Source: Aminobacter sp. AP02
GTDB taxonomy: Bacteria > Pseudomonadota > Alphaproteobacteria > Rhizobiales > Rhizobiaceae
Direction: 5' to 3'
Assembly: GCF_003148805.1 (NCBI RefSeq)
Contig: NZ_QGGX01000010.1
Coordinates: 124,001-188,000, forward strand
Length of the DNA stretch: 64,000 nt
Both the position numbers and the translations under genes were made by a program. Shown here piece by piece: positions 1-8,971 of this stretch; the first letter of the stretch is position 1; each line of letters begins with the position of its first letter. Under the pieces are notes generated by a model, which saw only the letters and a list, made by a program, of their open reading frames with translations, ran no database searches and was not told the DNA's origin.

Positions 1-629
1 AGGGCGAGATCCGCCATGGCACACGCGACGGACCTGCCAGCGTGCGCCTGCTCGGCGGTTACTTCATCTTCGATTCCGACGATGCTGGATTGCTGGCGTC
101 GCTGCTGCCCATACAGGTGCATGTGCGTGGGGTTGAACGGCTGGCCGTTCTGGTGCGTCTTCTCACCGAAGAAGCGAATGAACAGCACGCTGGCCGCGAA
201 TTTGTGCTCGCGCGTCTTGTCGAGGTGCTGCTCATCGAGGCGCTGCGGCTGACGCAGCAACCGGATGCGCCTGCAGGATTGCTGCGCGGGCTCGGCGATG
301 TCAGGCTGGTGGAGGCGATACGGCTGATGCATGGCGACCCGGCGCGGTCATGGACCATGGCCCAACTTGCAAGCAAGGCAGCACTTTCTCGTTCGGGGTT
401 CTTCGATCGGTTCACGCGAAATGTGGGCGTGCCGCCGATGGAATACCTGCTCGCCTGGCGCATGGCGATCGCCAAGGACCTGCTTCGGCGCCAGGGCCTG
501 CCGATCGCCGAGATTGCCGAACGTGTTGGCTACGGTTCGGCAAGCACCTTCAGCACGGCCTTCAGCCGGCATGTCGGGCAGCCTCCCGGTCGCTACGCAA
601 ACGCCATGGAGCAGTCGGCGGCGCGGTAG
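1..629 (+). CDS. AraC-family transcriptional regulator, 5' end cut off by the window
   Basis: The reading frame is open from base 3 with no stop, so the gene begins upstream of the window. The visible part ends with a complete AraC-type DNA-binding domain of two helix-turn-helix units (about the last 100 residues). The first helix region contains 'MAQLASKAALSRSGFFDRF' and the second 'IAEIAERVGYGSASTFSTAF', followed by the usual 'GQPPGRY' ending. The preceding stretch looks like the end of a cupin-type ligand-binding domain, as in regulators of the cupin_6 class. A GTG at 42 could be mistaken for a start, but the homologous frame continues upstream of it. The target genes are unknown. Confidence in the family is high; the ligand cannot be told from the sequence. 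Confidence 0.9.
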   Translation, partial: GEIRHGTRDGPASVRLLGGYFIFDSDDAGLLASLLPIQVHVRGVERLAVLVRLLTEEANEQHAGREFVLARLVEVLLIEALRLTQQPDAPAGLLRGLGDVRLVEAIRLMHGDPARSWTMAQLASKAALSRSGFFDRFTRNVGVPPMEYLLAWRMAIAKDLLRRQGLPIAEIAERVGYGSASTFSTAFSRHVGQPPGRYANAMEQSAAR

Positions 630-822
630 GTCTCGACCGCTGACAAATCGATGGACAGCAGTGGTGCGCGGGAAAGGACGGCCAGGCAGCCGGCCTGCGT
701 CTTCAGTGCCGCAACGTCAATCGTCCCAAACATGGAACGGCAGCCATCTTCATTCGCATGGGGCGGTCGTGTACATCGCGCCTCGGGGGAATTCTCCCGC
801 CACCTTGCAACAGGATGAAATT

Positions 823-1158
823 ATGAGGAAATTTAACGTCGCTCTTGCTCTGTCGGCGGCCGTTCTATGCATGTCTGCCCCGGCTCAGGCCGAGGATCTG
901 GTGTTCACGCTCAAGAACGGAACGCAATCCACACTCACGCGCTTCTACACGTCTCCGGTGGGCGTCAACAACTGGGAAGATGACGTATTCGGCCAGAATG
1001 TTCTCAACCCGGGCGAGACCATGGAAATCACCATCGCCGACGGGCGCGATGTCTGCAAGTACGACATGAAATTCGAATTCGAACAGGGCTCGGACCTGGA
1101 CACCACGACCGACACGCAGGATCTGTGCGAAATGGGATCCTACACAATCCACGAATGA
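823..1158 (+). CDS. small secreted protein of unknown function (111 aa)
   Basis: The first 22 or so residues form a Sec signal peptide: a basic start (MRKF), a hydrophobic core and an 'APAQA' cleavage site just before ED. The mature part is acidic, about 89 residues, with two cysteines about 26 residues apart (in 'DVCKYD' and 'DLCEMG') that could form a disulfide in the periplasm. The frame stays open far upstream, but the ATG at 823 is chosen because it begins the signal peptide; the ribosome site is weak (AGGAT). I do not recognise the family. Its size and disulfide resemble small periplasmic stress proteins, but there is no visible homology to HdeA. A hairpin follows the stop codon. Confidence 0.75.
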   Translation: MRKFNVALALSAAVLCMSAPAQAEDLVFTLKNGTQSTLTRFYTSPVGVNNWEDDVFGQNVLNPGETMEITIADGRDVCKYDMKFEFEQGSDLDTTTDTQDLCEMGSYTIHE

Positions 1159-1166
1159 CCAATTGT

Positions 1167-1197
1167 TTGCGGGGAGCCGGTCTATGGCTCTCCGCAA
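1167..1197. terminator. probable bidirectional terminator hairpin
   Basis: The arms TTGCGGGGAGCC and GGCTCTCCGCAA pair over 12 positions (one G-U) around a 7-base loop. The hairpin sits between the convergent ends of the small secreted protein gene and the winged-helix regulator gene. There is no long T run, so its strength is uncertain. Confidence 0.5.
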
Positions 1198-2130
1198 CTA
1201 CCTGCCGGCTGGCTCATGCAATTCCAAAGGCGCGTCGAGGCAGGCCTCGTGGAATGCTTGCGACGCGGCTGCAAGCTTGATGGCCTGCCAGTGCCTGTAG
1301 GCACGCACGAGATCCGGCGAGATCCAGCAATTGCCCCTGTTACTGCTGTTGGTCCAGCCGACGAGCCCCGCATCTCGCGCCAGCCCGAAAAGCCGGGCGG
1401 CATGTGTCCGCGAAATTCGGTATCGCTGCGACAGCGCATTGGGCGACACCTTTCCGACCCCGATCGGCGACGTCATGTCGCTCGACAGCGAGGGAACGCC
1501 CTTGATCAGGCAATGCAGGATGCTGCTGCCGGAGTCGGAGCGCACGAACTTGGCGATGTTCTGCGGCGGTCTGTGCCAAGCGTCGAGCGCGAGAAGAAGC
1601 CGCGCGAAACGGGGCTGCGCCTGAAGCAGAATGCCAGGATGCCGGCATGACAGGACGTAGCGCTGCCCGTTGTCGACAACATCCAGAGCCCGCAGGTGGA
1701 TGTCGAAATAGCGCCGGATGAGGCGTTCGCTCATCTCGGTCGCCTGAAAAAACCGTTGTCGCCTGTCGTCGCTCGGTCGTGGCACGATAAAGCCGTAGCG
1801 CTTCAGTTCCTGCAGAAAACCATACACTGTGTTGCGGCTGGCTATCCCGGTGCCCGCCAGGGCGTCGACCAGGTTCTTGGCGGAAATCGGCGGGGCGGCA
1901 GGATCGAGGCTGCTCTCGAAATGCATGGCGACCGTCATCTGACTGAGCAGCCATCGCTGCAAGTCGGCGACGTAGTGAACCTCCTGGGGCAGGGCCAGGT
2001 GCGTTTCAAGCAATTCCCTTGCCGCGGAGGCGAGCCCGTCGCGAAATCGGTCCATCCGGACGAGGCTTTCCGCAGTATAAGCGTTCGCGGAAGCAGACGA
2101 TGCGGCAAGTTGCATGGCTTGGATCGACAT
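1198..2130 (-). CDS. winged-helix (MarR-like) transcriptional regulator, uncharacterised
   Basis: The 310-residue soluble protein has no signal peptide or membrane segment. Residues about 65-130 read as a winged helix-turn-helix: 'ISAKNLVDALAGTGIASRNT' is followed by 'FLQELKRYGFIVPRPSDDRR', a typical recognition helix and wing with 'DDRR' as in MarR proteins. A second helix-turn-helix-like stretch lies near residues 230-270 ('ALSQRYRISRTHAARLFGLA'). This suggests a two-domain DNA-binding protein. The start has only a weak ribosome site (GAAAG); an ATG five codons in is an alternative. It is the promoter-distal neighbour of a same-strand membrane protein gene 166 bases upstream. Target and ligand are unknown. 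Confidence 0.7.
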   Translation of the reverse strand: MSIQAMQLAASSASANAYTAESLVRMDRFRDGLASAARELLETHLALPQEVHYVADLQRWLLSQMTVAMHFESSLDPAAPPISAKNLVDALAGTGIASRNTVYGFLQELKRYGFIVPRPSDDRRQRFFQATEMSERLIRRYFDIHLRALDVVDNGQRYVLSCRHPGILLQAQPRFARLLLALDAWHRPPQNIAKFVRSDSGSSILHCLIKGVPSLSSDMTSPIGVGKVSPNALSQRYRISRTHAARLFGLARDAGLVGWTNSSNRGNCWISPDLVRAYRHWQAIKLAAASQAFHEACLDAPLELHEPAGR

Positions 2131-2296
2131 TCTGTACTTTCAGCAACGCCGTTTAGGCTACGTCCGGTGGTTGGACAAGCCCATGCCAGCTGCCGTCAGT
2201 TCGTGGATCGACCGGCATCCCGCTTTGGATGCCCTCGACGCATCGCGGCCTGATGGAGCGCGGCGAATTGCTGGGCTTACGGCATGCGGATACCGC

Positions 2297-3349
2297 CTAA
2301 TCGTCCCCCTCCGCCATCCACGCATTCAAGAGCGTATAAGCGACCGCAAGGACGGTCGGGCCTATGAAAATGCCCAGCATGCCAAATGCAATCAGGCCGC
2401 CGATGACCCCTGCAATGATGAGCAGAATAGGCAGATCGGCGCCGCGACGGATCAGTGCTGGACGTATGAACTGGTCCATTGTCGCGGCAACGATGGTGAA
2501 GGCGAGCAATATAGTCGCCCAAAGCGCCTCTCCGGAATAGTACATCCATGCCACTGCCGGCAGCATGACCAGGGCCGGGCCGAGCTGGATCAGGCACAAC
2601 AGGAAGATCACCGCTGTCAGCAAGGGCGCGAAGGGCACCCCGGTCACCACCAGGCCGATGCCTCCCAAGACACTTTGGGCCACCGCCGTCACGACGACGC
2701 CCAAGGCAACGCTGCGGATTGCCTGACCGGCAAGCCGCACGGCCATGTCGCCACGATCGCCGCCCAGTCGACGGCCGAAGCGCACTGCGGTTTCAGCTGC
2801 CTGCTCGCCGCCAAGATACATCATCGCGGCTATCAGGGTTGTCAGGAGGAAATGGAAGAACATCCCTCCCAAACTGCCGGCAACAGACGCGATCCATTGG
2901 GTGAGGGCCCCTGTGTATGGCGCAAGCCTGGAGGTCAGCTCATCCATCCAGCCAGCCGACAGATTTGTCCAGATCTCTGTCGCGCGGGCGCCCACCAATG
3001 GCACGTCCGCCAGCCAGGACGGCGGCGGCGGGATCCGCAGGGACAAGGCGGTTCGGATCAATTCCCCGATCTTGCCGGTGTTGGCAGCGATGGTGCCGAC
3101 GGCCAACCATAGCGGTATGATCAAGACGAGCAGCAAGGCCAGCGTCATGATCACGGTGGCCCATCCGCGACGGTTGCCGACATGGCGCTGCACCCACAAC
3201 ATCAGCGGCCAGGTGGTGATCACCAGGGTCATGGCCCATATGATCGCCGGCACAAAAGGAAGCATCACCCAGATGCTGGCAACAAGGATGCCGCCGATGA
3301 ACAGCACCGCCAAAGTAAGGCGCGTGATATCCTGATTTCCTCGAACCAT
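2297..3349 (-). CDS. AI-2E/PerM-family (UPF0118) membrane transporter
   Basis: A 350-residue integral inner-membrane protein with the layout of the AI-2E exporter family: paired N-terminal hydrophobic helices (residues about 8-55), a third near 65-90, a soluble middle region with 'PPPPSWLADVPLVG', and four or five C-terminal helices. The family motif region 'GGLIAFGMLGIFIGPTVLAV' is near the end. Known members export autoinducer-2 or other small molecules, or act as Na+/H+ antiporters; the substrate here is not predictable. The start is placed at the ATG preceded by GAGAGGGA. A longer frame adds 39 residues of basic, non-family sequence and is rejected. Confidence 0.85.
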   Translation of the reverse strand: MVRGNQDITRLTLAVLFIGGILVASIWVMLPFVPAIIWAMTLVITTWPLMLWVQRHVGNRRGWATVIMTLALLLVLIIPLWLAVGTIAANTGKIGELIRTALSLRIPPPPSWLADVPLVGARATEIWTNLSAGWMDELTSRLAPYTGALTQWIASVAGSLGGMFFHFLLTTLIAAMMYLGGEQAAETAVRFGRRLGGDRGDMAVRLAGQAIRSVALGVVVTAVAQSVLGGIGLVVTGVPFAPLLTAVIFLLCLIQLGPALVMLPAVAWMYYSGEALWATILLAFTIVAATMDQFIRPALIRRGADLPILLIIAGVIGGLIAFGMLGIFIGPTVLAVAYTLLNAWMAEGDD

Positions 3350-3505
3350 TCCCTCTCTCGCGCCTCCAGTGCCCACGATCGCGCCCGCTGTCAGATCCCG
3401 CCGGGCAGGGAGGGATTTCTTGGGCCAGTGGCTGCGCCGCTGCTTGCGCGGCACAAAACCATCCACGGAGTTCCGAGCGGCGGTGCCATCCCCTTTCCCT
3501 GGCTG

Positions 3506-4738
3506 TCAGTGTCCCCCGAAGACCAAGGTCTGTATGGGAAGGAGAATGGCCTGCAACCTGAGGATCATGGCATGCACCAGCCCGACCGTGTCGACGACAT
3601 GCAGGAACAGCCAGCGGGACATGCTCAAATTCGGGTCGGCCAGCGCATCGTGATTATTGGTGTAGGCGTTGGCGATGCAACTGCCCCCGGGGGGCACGCC
3701 TTCGAGCTGTCCGGCAAAGAGCGGCTCCAGAAAGACGGTGATCGTGCCCGGCTGCGCCATCTGCTGGATGTCGACTAGCTGATCAGTCGGGCGAACCTGA
3801 CCGGCGGCGATGACATCCTGAACCTGGGTCACCACCATCGGAATGATGGTGTAAGGTTTGCCCATGCACGTGGCTTCGGCGATCATGCCGACCTTGAGCA
3901 CTTGCGCCTCGATCTGCCCGAAACCTGCGATGAGCGCGACCTTGCCCGCCTCCGCCGGGACGAGGATGCCGGCGGGGCGCAGCAACGGATTGACGACGTC
4001 GCCCGGGCGAAGCGTGAATTGCTGGAGCGTGCCTGCGACACCGGCACGCACAAGTGTCTTGTCCAACTCGACCTGCGCCTGGGCCAGCGCAGCTTCGGTG
4101 CTCGCCTTCTGGGCTGGCAGAAGCGAGGAAATCTTCGTCTCCAACGTCAGCTTGTTCGACTGGGCGGCATCAACCGCGCCCTTGCGACCATCGGCAGCTA
4201 CTTGCAGGCGCTCGATCTCGCGTGGGGCGACGGAGTTCGGATCCCGCCGCCTCAGCTCCGTCCTGGTCTCAAGCTCGTCCAGCGACTGCTGATACGCACC
4301 TTGTGCCTGTGCGATCACGCCGTCCGCCGCCGCAAGCTCGGTTTGCGCTACGGTTGTCTCGGCATCGATCTCGGCTATGCGCCGACGTGCCGACTCCCTC
4401 GCCGCCTCCTGCTCGGAACTGTCGAGCCGGAACAACGGTTGGCCGGCCTCGACCTTCTGGTTCATGCTTACGAACACCTCGGCGACACGGCCGCCGGACT
4501 CGGGCAAGACCGAGACAGTGCGGAACACGGCGGTGACATTCGATGTCGAGGGATGGAAGTAGAAGATGAGGGTGATCAGCGAAAGCGTCAGCATAAGGCA
4601 GGCCGTGATGCCCCACCTCAGCTCGTACCACATGGTGTAAAGAGTGATCTCGCGGCCGATCCGCTTACCCTGGACGTAGCGGCGATAGAGATAGTCCGGA
4701 AAGACCGTGAGCATCGAGCAGAGCATCAACTCAAGCAT
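3506..4738 (-). CDS. HlyD-type membrane fusion protein
   Basis: The 410-residue protein begins with a cytoplasmic segment (residues 1-45, 'VFPDYLYRRYVQGKRIG'), then one transmembrane helix (about 46-65). A biotinyl-lipoyl half-motif near residues 85-115 ('GGRVAEVFVSMNQKVEAGQP') is followed by a long coiled-coil hairpin (about 120-225, rich in A, E, Q and R) and the second lipoyl half ('LVRAGVAGTLQQFTLRPGDV'). This is the adaptor of a tripartite or two-partner efflux system. No ABC or MFS pump is adjacent; the only partner is the small membrane protein encoded 6 bases upstream, which resembles paired arrangements such as E. coli yibH/yibI or yiaV/yiaW. The ribosome site GGGAG lies across the end of the upstream gene, so the two are probably translationally coupled. 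Confidence 0.85.
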   Translation of the reverse strand: MLELMLCSMLTVFPDYLYRRYVQGKRIGREITLYTMWYELRWGITACLMLTLSLITLIFYFHPSTSNVTAVFRTVSVLPESGGRVAEVFVSMNQKVEAGQPLFRLDSSEQEAARESARRRIAEIDAETTVAQTELAAADGVIAQAQGAYQQSLDELETRTELRRRDPNSVAPREIERLQVAADGRKGAVDAAQSNKLTLETKISSLLPAQKASTEAALAQAQVELDKTLVRAGVAGTLQQFTLRPGDVVNPLLRPAGILVPAEAGKVALIAGFGQIEAQVLKVGMIAEATCMGKPYTIIPMVVTQVQDVIAAGQVRPTDQLVDIQQMAQPGTITVFLEPLFAGQLEGVPPGGSCIANAYTNNHDALADPNLSMSRWLFLHVVDTVGLVHAMILRLQAILLPIQTLVFGGH

Positions 4739-4744
4739 GATCGC

Positions 4745-5227
4745 TCAACTCCCTTTCGGAGTATGCACGTGCGGCGCGTGCGCCATTGCCGGGTTATCGC
4801 CTTGGCCCGGTGGCTCGGCACCAGGAGGCTCGGCGTAGTTGGCGTTCGAAGGGTCCGCCATCGGCTCACCGATCCGGACATCGCGTCGTCCAACGAGCTT
4901 TTCGAGCGAGTCGGCAATCGACAGCATCGGCGTGGAGTAATCGGGAAACTCGATCATCGCGAGCAGCAGGGCCGCGATCCAGAACAGGTGATTGTGGGTG
5001 ATGAGGGAAATCAGCGCCAGCACGGCGACCAGTTCCATCTGCACCTTGCTGGTGCGATGCGCCATGCGCTCCGGCACCGCATGAAGCTGGAAGTACAGAT
5101 TTCCGATGGCAAGGATCAGCACCAGCAAGAAGATGACCATCACGTTGAAGAGGACATCTGATTGCCCGGGCGCGGTGATGAAGAACGGCAGGTGCTCTAT
5201 TGCGACAGGGTGAGGCGTGGCTTCCAT
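4745..5227 (-). CDS. small inner-membrane protein paired with the HlyD-type adaptor
   Basis: A 160-residue protein with two strong hydrophobic helices near residues 25-45 ('VLFNVMVIFLLVLILAIGNL') and 68-95, the second running into 'LFWIAALLLAMIEFPDYSTP'. A hydrophilic, proline-rich C-terminal tail follows. The start is the ATG preceded by GAAGG; an in-frame codon 23 residues upstream lacks support. It lies directly before the membrane fusion protein gene, so it is probably the inner-membrane partner of that adaptor. I do not recognise a named domain with certainty. Confidence 0.7.
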   Translation of the reverse strand: MEATPHPVAIEHLPFFITAPGQSDVLFNVMVIFLLVLILAIGNLYFQLHAVPERMAHRTSKVQMELVAVLALISLITHNHLFWIAALLLAMIEFPDYSTPMLSIADSLEKLVGRRDVRIGEPMADPSNANYAEPPGAEPPGQGDNPAMAHAPHVHTPKGS

Positions 5228-5359
5228 GGAAATTGTGCCTTCAAGGATAGTTCGGTGGTTGAACTTGCCGTGCAAGGCCGTGACGTTTTCAGGCACCGCA
5301 CTGCGGCGGTTCGCATCCGATTGGATACCGGTAGCGAACCGCCTTTCCGGGACAGGATA

Positions 5360-6970
5360 TTACTTCTTTTTCTGCGACGCGTGGAAAGTATCGACGTATC
5401 CGCGCGCGACCGCTCGGACCGCCCGGCCGATGTCGTCATAGACGTCATCTTGTAGGTTGGCGAAAGAGACGCGTACGCTCCAGTTGGGCGCATCGAATCC
5501 TCCGCCATTGAGCAGGACGATCGAATGGTCTTCGGCCAGCCGATAGACAAGATCGAGCGGATGCACGTTCTTCTTCAGCCATTCGACCATCTCTTCGCCC
5601 TGGTACTTGCGCAGCCAGAACTCGAAATCGAGGGTGCCGTAGTATCCGGCAAAGCTCGGATTGGGCTGGACATCGAGCGGCAGCCCTTCGAGCAGGCTGT
5701 CGACGCGGCGTTTGCAGATCTCCATGCAGGCCTTCTGGTAGATCTTCTCCGTGTCCATCAGCTCGCTCATGGAAAACATGGTCATCATCACCTGCTGCGG
5801 CAGCGACAGCCCGGCGGTGTGATTGAGTGCCACGTCGCGGCTGTCGGCCACGAGCCGGTCGATCATCTTGAGCTTGCGGGGCTCGAGCGTGATTGCGATG
5901 TAGCGCTTGTCGAGCGCCTCCAACTCCTTGGCGGGAAGCTTGGCGATGATATCGTCGAGGATGTTCTGTTCGTGGAGCGCTATGACGCCGAGGCGCCACC
6001 CGGTGCATCCGAAATACTTCGAATAGGAATAGACGCCGATGGTGTTGTGCGGCAACTCGGCCATCAGCGAGCGGAAGCCAGGCACGAAGGTGCCATACAC
6101 GTCATCGGTGAGAAGGATGAGGTCCGGGCGCTTCTTCTTCACCAGGTCGACGAGCTTTTTCATGGTTGCGGCGTCGATGGCCATCGAGGTCGGATTGCCG
6201 GGATTGACCACGAAGAACGCCTTGATCTTGGGGTCCTCGAGCTTCTTGATCTCCTCGTCGGAGTACTGGAAGCGATGCTCTTGCGTCGCCTTGATGTGAA
6301 CCGACTTGAATGCGTAGTCTTCGAGCTCGGCGATCTCGATGTAAGGTGTGAAGATCGGCGTGCCGATCGCTATGGTGTCGCCCTTCTTGAGGATGCGGTT
6401 CGCCATCAGCGACTTGAAGATGTAGCACATGGCGGCGGTGCCGCCTTCAACCGCGTAGAGGTCGAACTTGCCGGACGGCAGCTTGTCGCCGGCCATCGCC
6501 CACATGAGATAGCGATGAGCCACCTGCTCGGCGTGAACGAGCATGCGATCCGGCACCGGATAGTTGTCGCCGATGATCGAGTCGGTGAGTTCGAAGACGA
6601 AGGCGTCGGCATCGAAGCCTAGCGCCTTCACGCCATGGCGAACCATGTTCGACAGGAAGTCGGCACCAGGCATGTCGGCGTGTTTGTCCAGCCAGGCTTC
6701 CAGGCGCTCGGCAATGCCACGCATCTGCGGCATGCCGGCGAGACCGGCCTTCGGATCGTCCATGGTGCGGCGGCATTCGGTAAGGGCAAACTGGCCGAAC
6801 AGGAAGAACCCCTCACGCGGCGCGGTCGCAACCCAGTTGGGATTGCCGCGTCCGGCGTTGAGCAGGGCATGGGCGGATTTCTGCGCGCTTTGCTTGGCCA
6901 GCTTGATGAGCCCGTCCTTGATCTCGAACGGGCTCATCTTCTCGTATTCCCGGTAGTCGATCTTTTCCAT
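5360..6970 (-). CDS. aspD: aspartate 4-decarboxylase (bifunctional aspartate transaminase/decarboxylase)
   Basis: A 536-residue fold-type I PLP enzyme, the length expected for L-aspartate beta-decarboxylase (EC 4.1.1.12) and about 130 residues longer than an ordinary aspartate aminotransferase. The PLP lysine is K318 in 'YSYSKYFGCTGWRLG'. The cofactor Asn lies in 'VVNPGNPTS' (254-262), Asp/Tyr in 'DDVYG' (289-293), and a substrate-carboxylate Arg is in 'WSVRVSF' near the C terminus. The enzyme converts aspartate to alanine plus CO2 and consumes a cytoplasmic proton. An aspartate:alanine antiporter gene lies across the divergent control region, so the two probably work as a proton-motive decarboxylation cycle. 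The ribosome site GGGAG is 8 bases before the ATG. A porin gene precedes it on the same strand. Confidence 0.92.
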   Translation of the reverse strand: MEKIDYREYEKMSPFEIKDGLIKLAKQSAQKSAHALLNAGRGNPNWVATAPREGFFLFGQFALTECRRTMDDPKAGLAGMPQMRGIAERLEAWLDKHADMPGADFLSNMVRHGVKALGFDADAFVFELTDSIIGDNYPVPDRMLVHAEQVAHRYLMWAMAGDKLPSGKFDLYAVEGGTAAMCYIFKSLMANRILKKGDTIAIGTPIFTPYIEIAELEDYAFKSVHIKATQEHRFQYSDEEIKKLEDPKIKAFFVVNPGNPTSMAIDAATMKKLVDLVKKKRPDLILLTDDVYGTFVPGFRSLMAELPHNTIGVYSYSKYFGCTGWRLGVIALHEQNILDDIIAKLPAKELEALDKRYIAITLEPRKLKMIDRLVADSRDVALNHTAGLSLPQQVMMTMFSMSELMDTEKIYQKACMEICKRRVDSLLEGLPLDVQPNPSFAGYYGTLDFEFWLRKYQGEEMVEWLKKNVHPLDLVYRLAEDHSIVLLNGGGFDAPNWSVRVSFANLQDDVYDDIGRAVRAVARGYVDTFHASQKKK

Positions 6971-7103
6971 GACATCACTCCCAGAATACCGAACAGGGCG
7001 TCATTGCCTGCTCTGCTTCATTTCCGTTCGCACGGAGGGTGCGAACCTCGGCGACTTCGTTCACGATCATCATGCTGCCTGCGGGCTGTTGTCCCGCCCG
7101 GCC

Positions 7104-8282
7104 TCAAAACTTCATCCTGGCTCCCGCGAGAAAGGCATAGCTGGTGTCGATATCCACTGATGCCTCTTCATACGAATACGAGCGCGCGCCGAGATAGAGT
7201 TCCGTCTGAAGATAATCCAGATTCTGGACGATTTGCGCACCGAAGGAAGTGCTGCTGCTGCCGGCAGCCGCGATGTCGTCGCCAAAATAGGTATCGACGG
7301 AGAACGCGGTCTTGCCGACCTCGAAGATGTCGGTTTGATAGCCAAGCTTGATGTAGCCATATTTCCCGTCGACCGTCTGCTCATCCGAATAGGCGGCAGC
7401 GAGCGTCAAGCTCAGGCCCGTCGGTTCATGTAGTAAAGACACCGACGCATCGACTAGATTTTGGTCCTCGCCGGGTCTGGAATAGGCAATAGCGCCCGAG
7501 ACTTTGACGTCCTCAAAGGTGTTGTCGTATCGCGCGGCAATGTCCCAGACAGTGACGTTTGTCTCATCGGGGACCACCTGCGTTCCCACCGAAGTAGCAA
7601 GACTGAAGCCGCCAAGGAATTTCGGCGTGTCGTATCGCGCGCGCAGCTTGCGGCCAAGGCCGTCGAAGTTGGTGAAAGCATCCTTGACATGCACTGAAGT
7701 CAGCGTACCGTCGGCCTCCCTGAAGAACGGTCCGCCGGCCATGTCGGCGACCAGCGAATAGCCGACCACGGTGGTGCCGGAAAGATCAGCCTCGGCGGTC
7801 GAGTCGGAAGCCATGCTGCCCTGGCCGAGCCACAGCTTGCCGAGTTCTTTCGACTCCAGATAGAATTCCGCCTTGCGAAGCAGATTGGTATCCCAATCGA
7901 AATCGCCCCGGTTGAGCTGGGTTACATTGTTTGTGGAATAGGGGTTCCACTCCCATTCAAGGTTGCCGCCGAGCGACCAGCCTTCGTAGAAGGCCCCATA
8001 GAGACGTATGCCGATGCGCGAGGACGAATTGCCGTTGTCGACTGGACCATACCCCAAGGTCGAGCCGCCATCGTCGAAGACCAGCAGGCCCTTGTTGATC
8101 TGCCCGTAGAATTCAAGATAGCTGTTGTCGTCGCCAACCCGCAGCTTGGGTATTAGGGTAGATTTGCCGGTGTCGGCTGCCTTGGCCGTCGCTGCGTCCG
8201 CAGCAGCGGCTGGCATCGCCAGCGCCAGCGACATGAGCGGAAATGCCACTGCCGCTGCCAGCGCTTGTCGGTGAGTTCGCAT
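7104..8282 (-). CDS. outer-membrane porin-like protein
   Basis: The 392-residue protein starts with a clear Sec signal peptide ending 'AMPAAA'. The mature part is rich in alternating aromatic and polar residues typical of beta strands, such as 'LEFYGQINKGLLVFDDGG' and 'RIGIRLYGAFYEGW', and ends in Phe ('AGARMKF'), the C-terminal signature recognised by the BAM machinery. It resembles general porins of the gram-negative porin superfamily. It lies 133 bases upstream of aspD on the same strand and diverges from the antiporter arm, so it may admit the amino-acid substrate into the periplasm (inference). The ribosome site AGGGG is close to the ATG. Confidence 0.8.
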   Translation of the reverse strand: MRTHRQALAAAVAFPLMSLALAMPAAAADAATAKAADTGKSTLIPKLRVGDDNSYLEFYGQINKGLLVFDDGGSTLGYGPVDNGNSSSRIGIRLYGAFYEGWSLGGNLEWEWNPYSTNNVTQLNRGDFDWDTNLLRKAEFYLESKELGKLWLGQGSMASDSTAEADLSGTTVVGYSLVADMAGGPFFREADGTLTSVHVKDAFTNFDGLGRKLRARYDTPKFLGGFSLATSVGTQVVPDETNVTVWDIAARYDNTFEDVKVSGAIAYSRPGEDQNLVDASVSLLHEPTGLSLTLAAAYSDEQTVDGKYGYIKLGYQTDIFEVGKTAFSVDTYFGDDIAAAGSSSTSFGAQIVQNLDYLQTELYLGARSYSYEEASVDIDTSYAFLAGARMKF

Positions 8283-8971
8283 TGTCCCCTATCTCCAGTC
8301 CGTTTCAATCTGCGGCCACGCCGCGTTGCAGGCCCCCGCCAAACCAAAAAGATCGCCTGATGGATGCCGTTGCTCGGCTTGGTTGCCCGGCGTGCCTGTG
8401 GTTTTCTGGCAACGCCGCAGCAGCATTTGGCGCAGGGTCCGGCCAAGCGGTCGTCAGGCAAGAGTTGGGTGAAGTTGCGATGAAAACTGGCCTGGCCGAC
8501 AGCGCGCAACGGTGCACGACCTGACGTCGGAATAGGCGGAACGCTCGCGACGCCGCTGAAGTGTTAGCAACCATCCGGGCCGCTATAGCGAGCGGGTTTC
8601 GCTCAGAAGGAGCTGCGCTGGTGGTGGTGTCGAGTTTTCCGGAAAGTATTGTCCATTGCAGGGGATAAGTCATCGAAATGGCGCCATCGGAAGTAGATGA
8701 ACGTTTCATTCTCATTTCAGCTTTTGTTAACCGCGATGGACATGAAATACATCCTAGGCCGATTGCTTAGATTGAAATTTTCCTTGTTGTTGCTTCACCT
8801 AGATCAGATTTCCAAAATACGTATTTTAGCCGCGCACGCCTATCGCCTGTTTTCTTCTCGATGGTAACATCTTGAAAGGATCACGCAAGTGTGTAGTCTT
8901 GACTGAATAGCGATGCGCTGTTGCAGCGCAGAGTTGTCACCGGCCGTTCCGATTCATAGAGGGATTCCACT
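8283..8971. promoter_or_regulatory. 689-base divergent control region between porin/aspD and aspT arms
   Basis: No convincing gene lies here. The part from about 8700 to 8830 is AT-rich: I counted 20 G/C in the 60 bases from 8761. It holds a perfect 14-base palindrome, AAAATACGTATTTT, at 8814-8827, a plausible operator. A 7-base-pair hairpin (TGCGCTG-TTG-CAGCGCA, 8914-8930) lies about 40 bases before the aspT start, just after a TTGACT at 8899-8904 that could be a -35 box. No good -10 box is 16-18 bases beyond it, so promoter positions are uncertain. The region must carry promoters for both arms because the genes diverge from it. Confidence 0.55.

Noticed and set aside
8305-8715. A 136-codon minus-strand frame in the divergent control region
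   Set aside because: It has no ribosome site, a composition unlike neighbouring genes (Arg/Ser/Ala-rich) and no motif; the region is better explained as regulatory.
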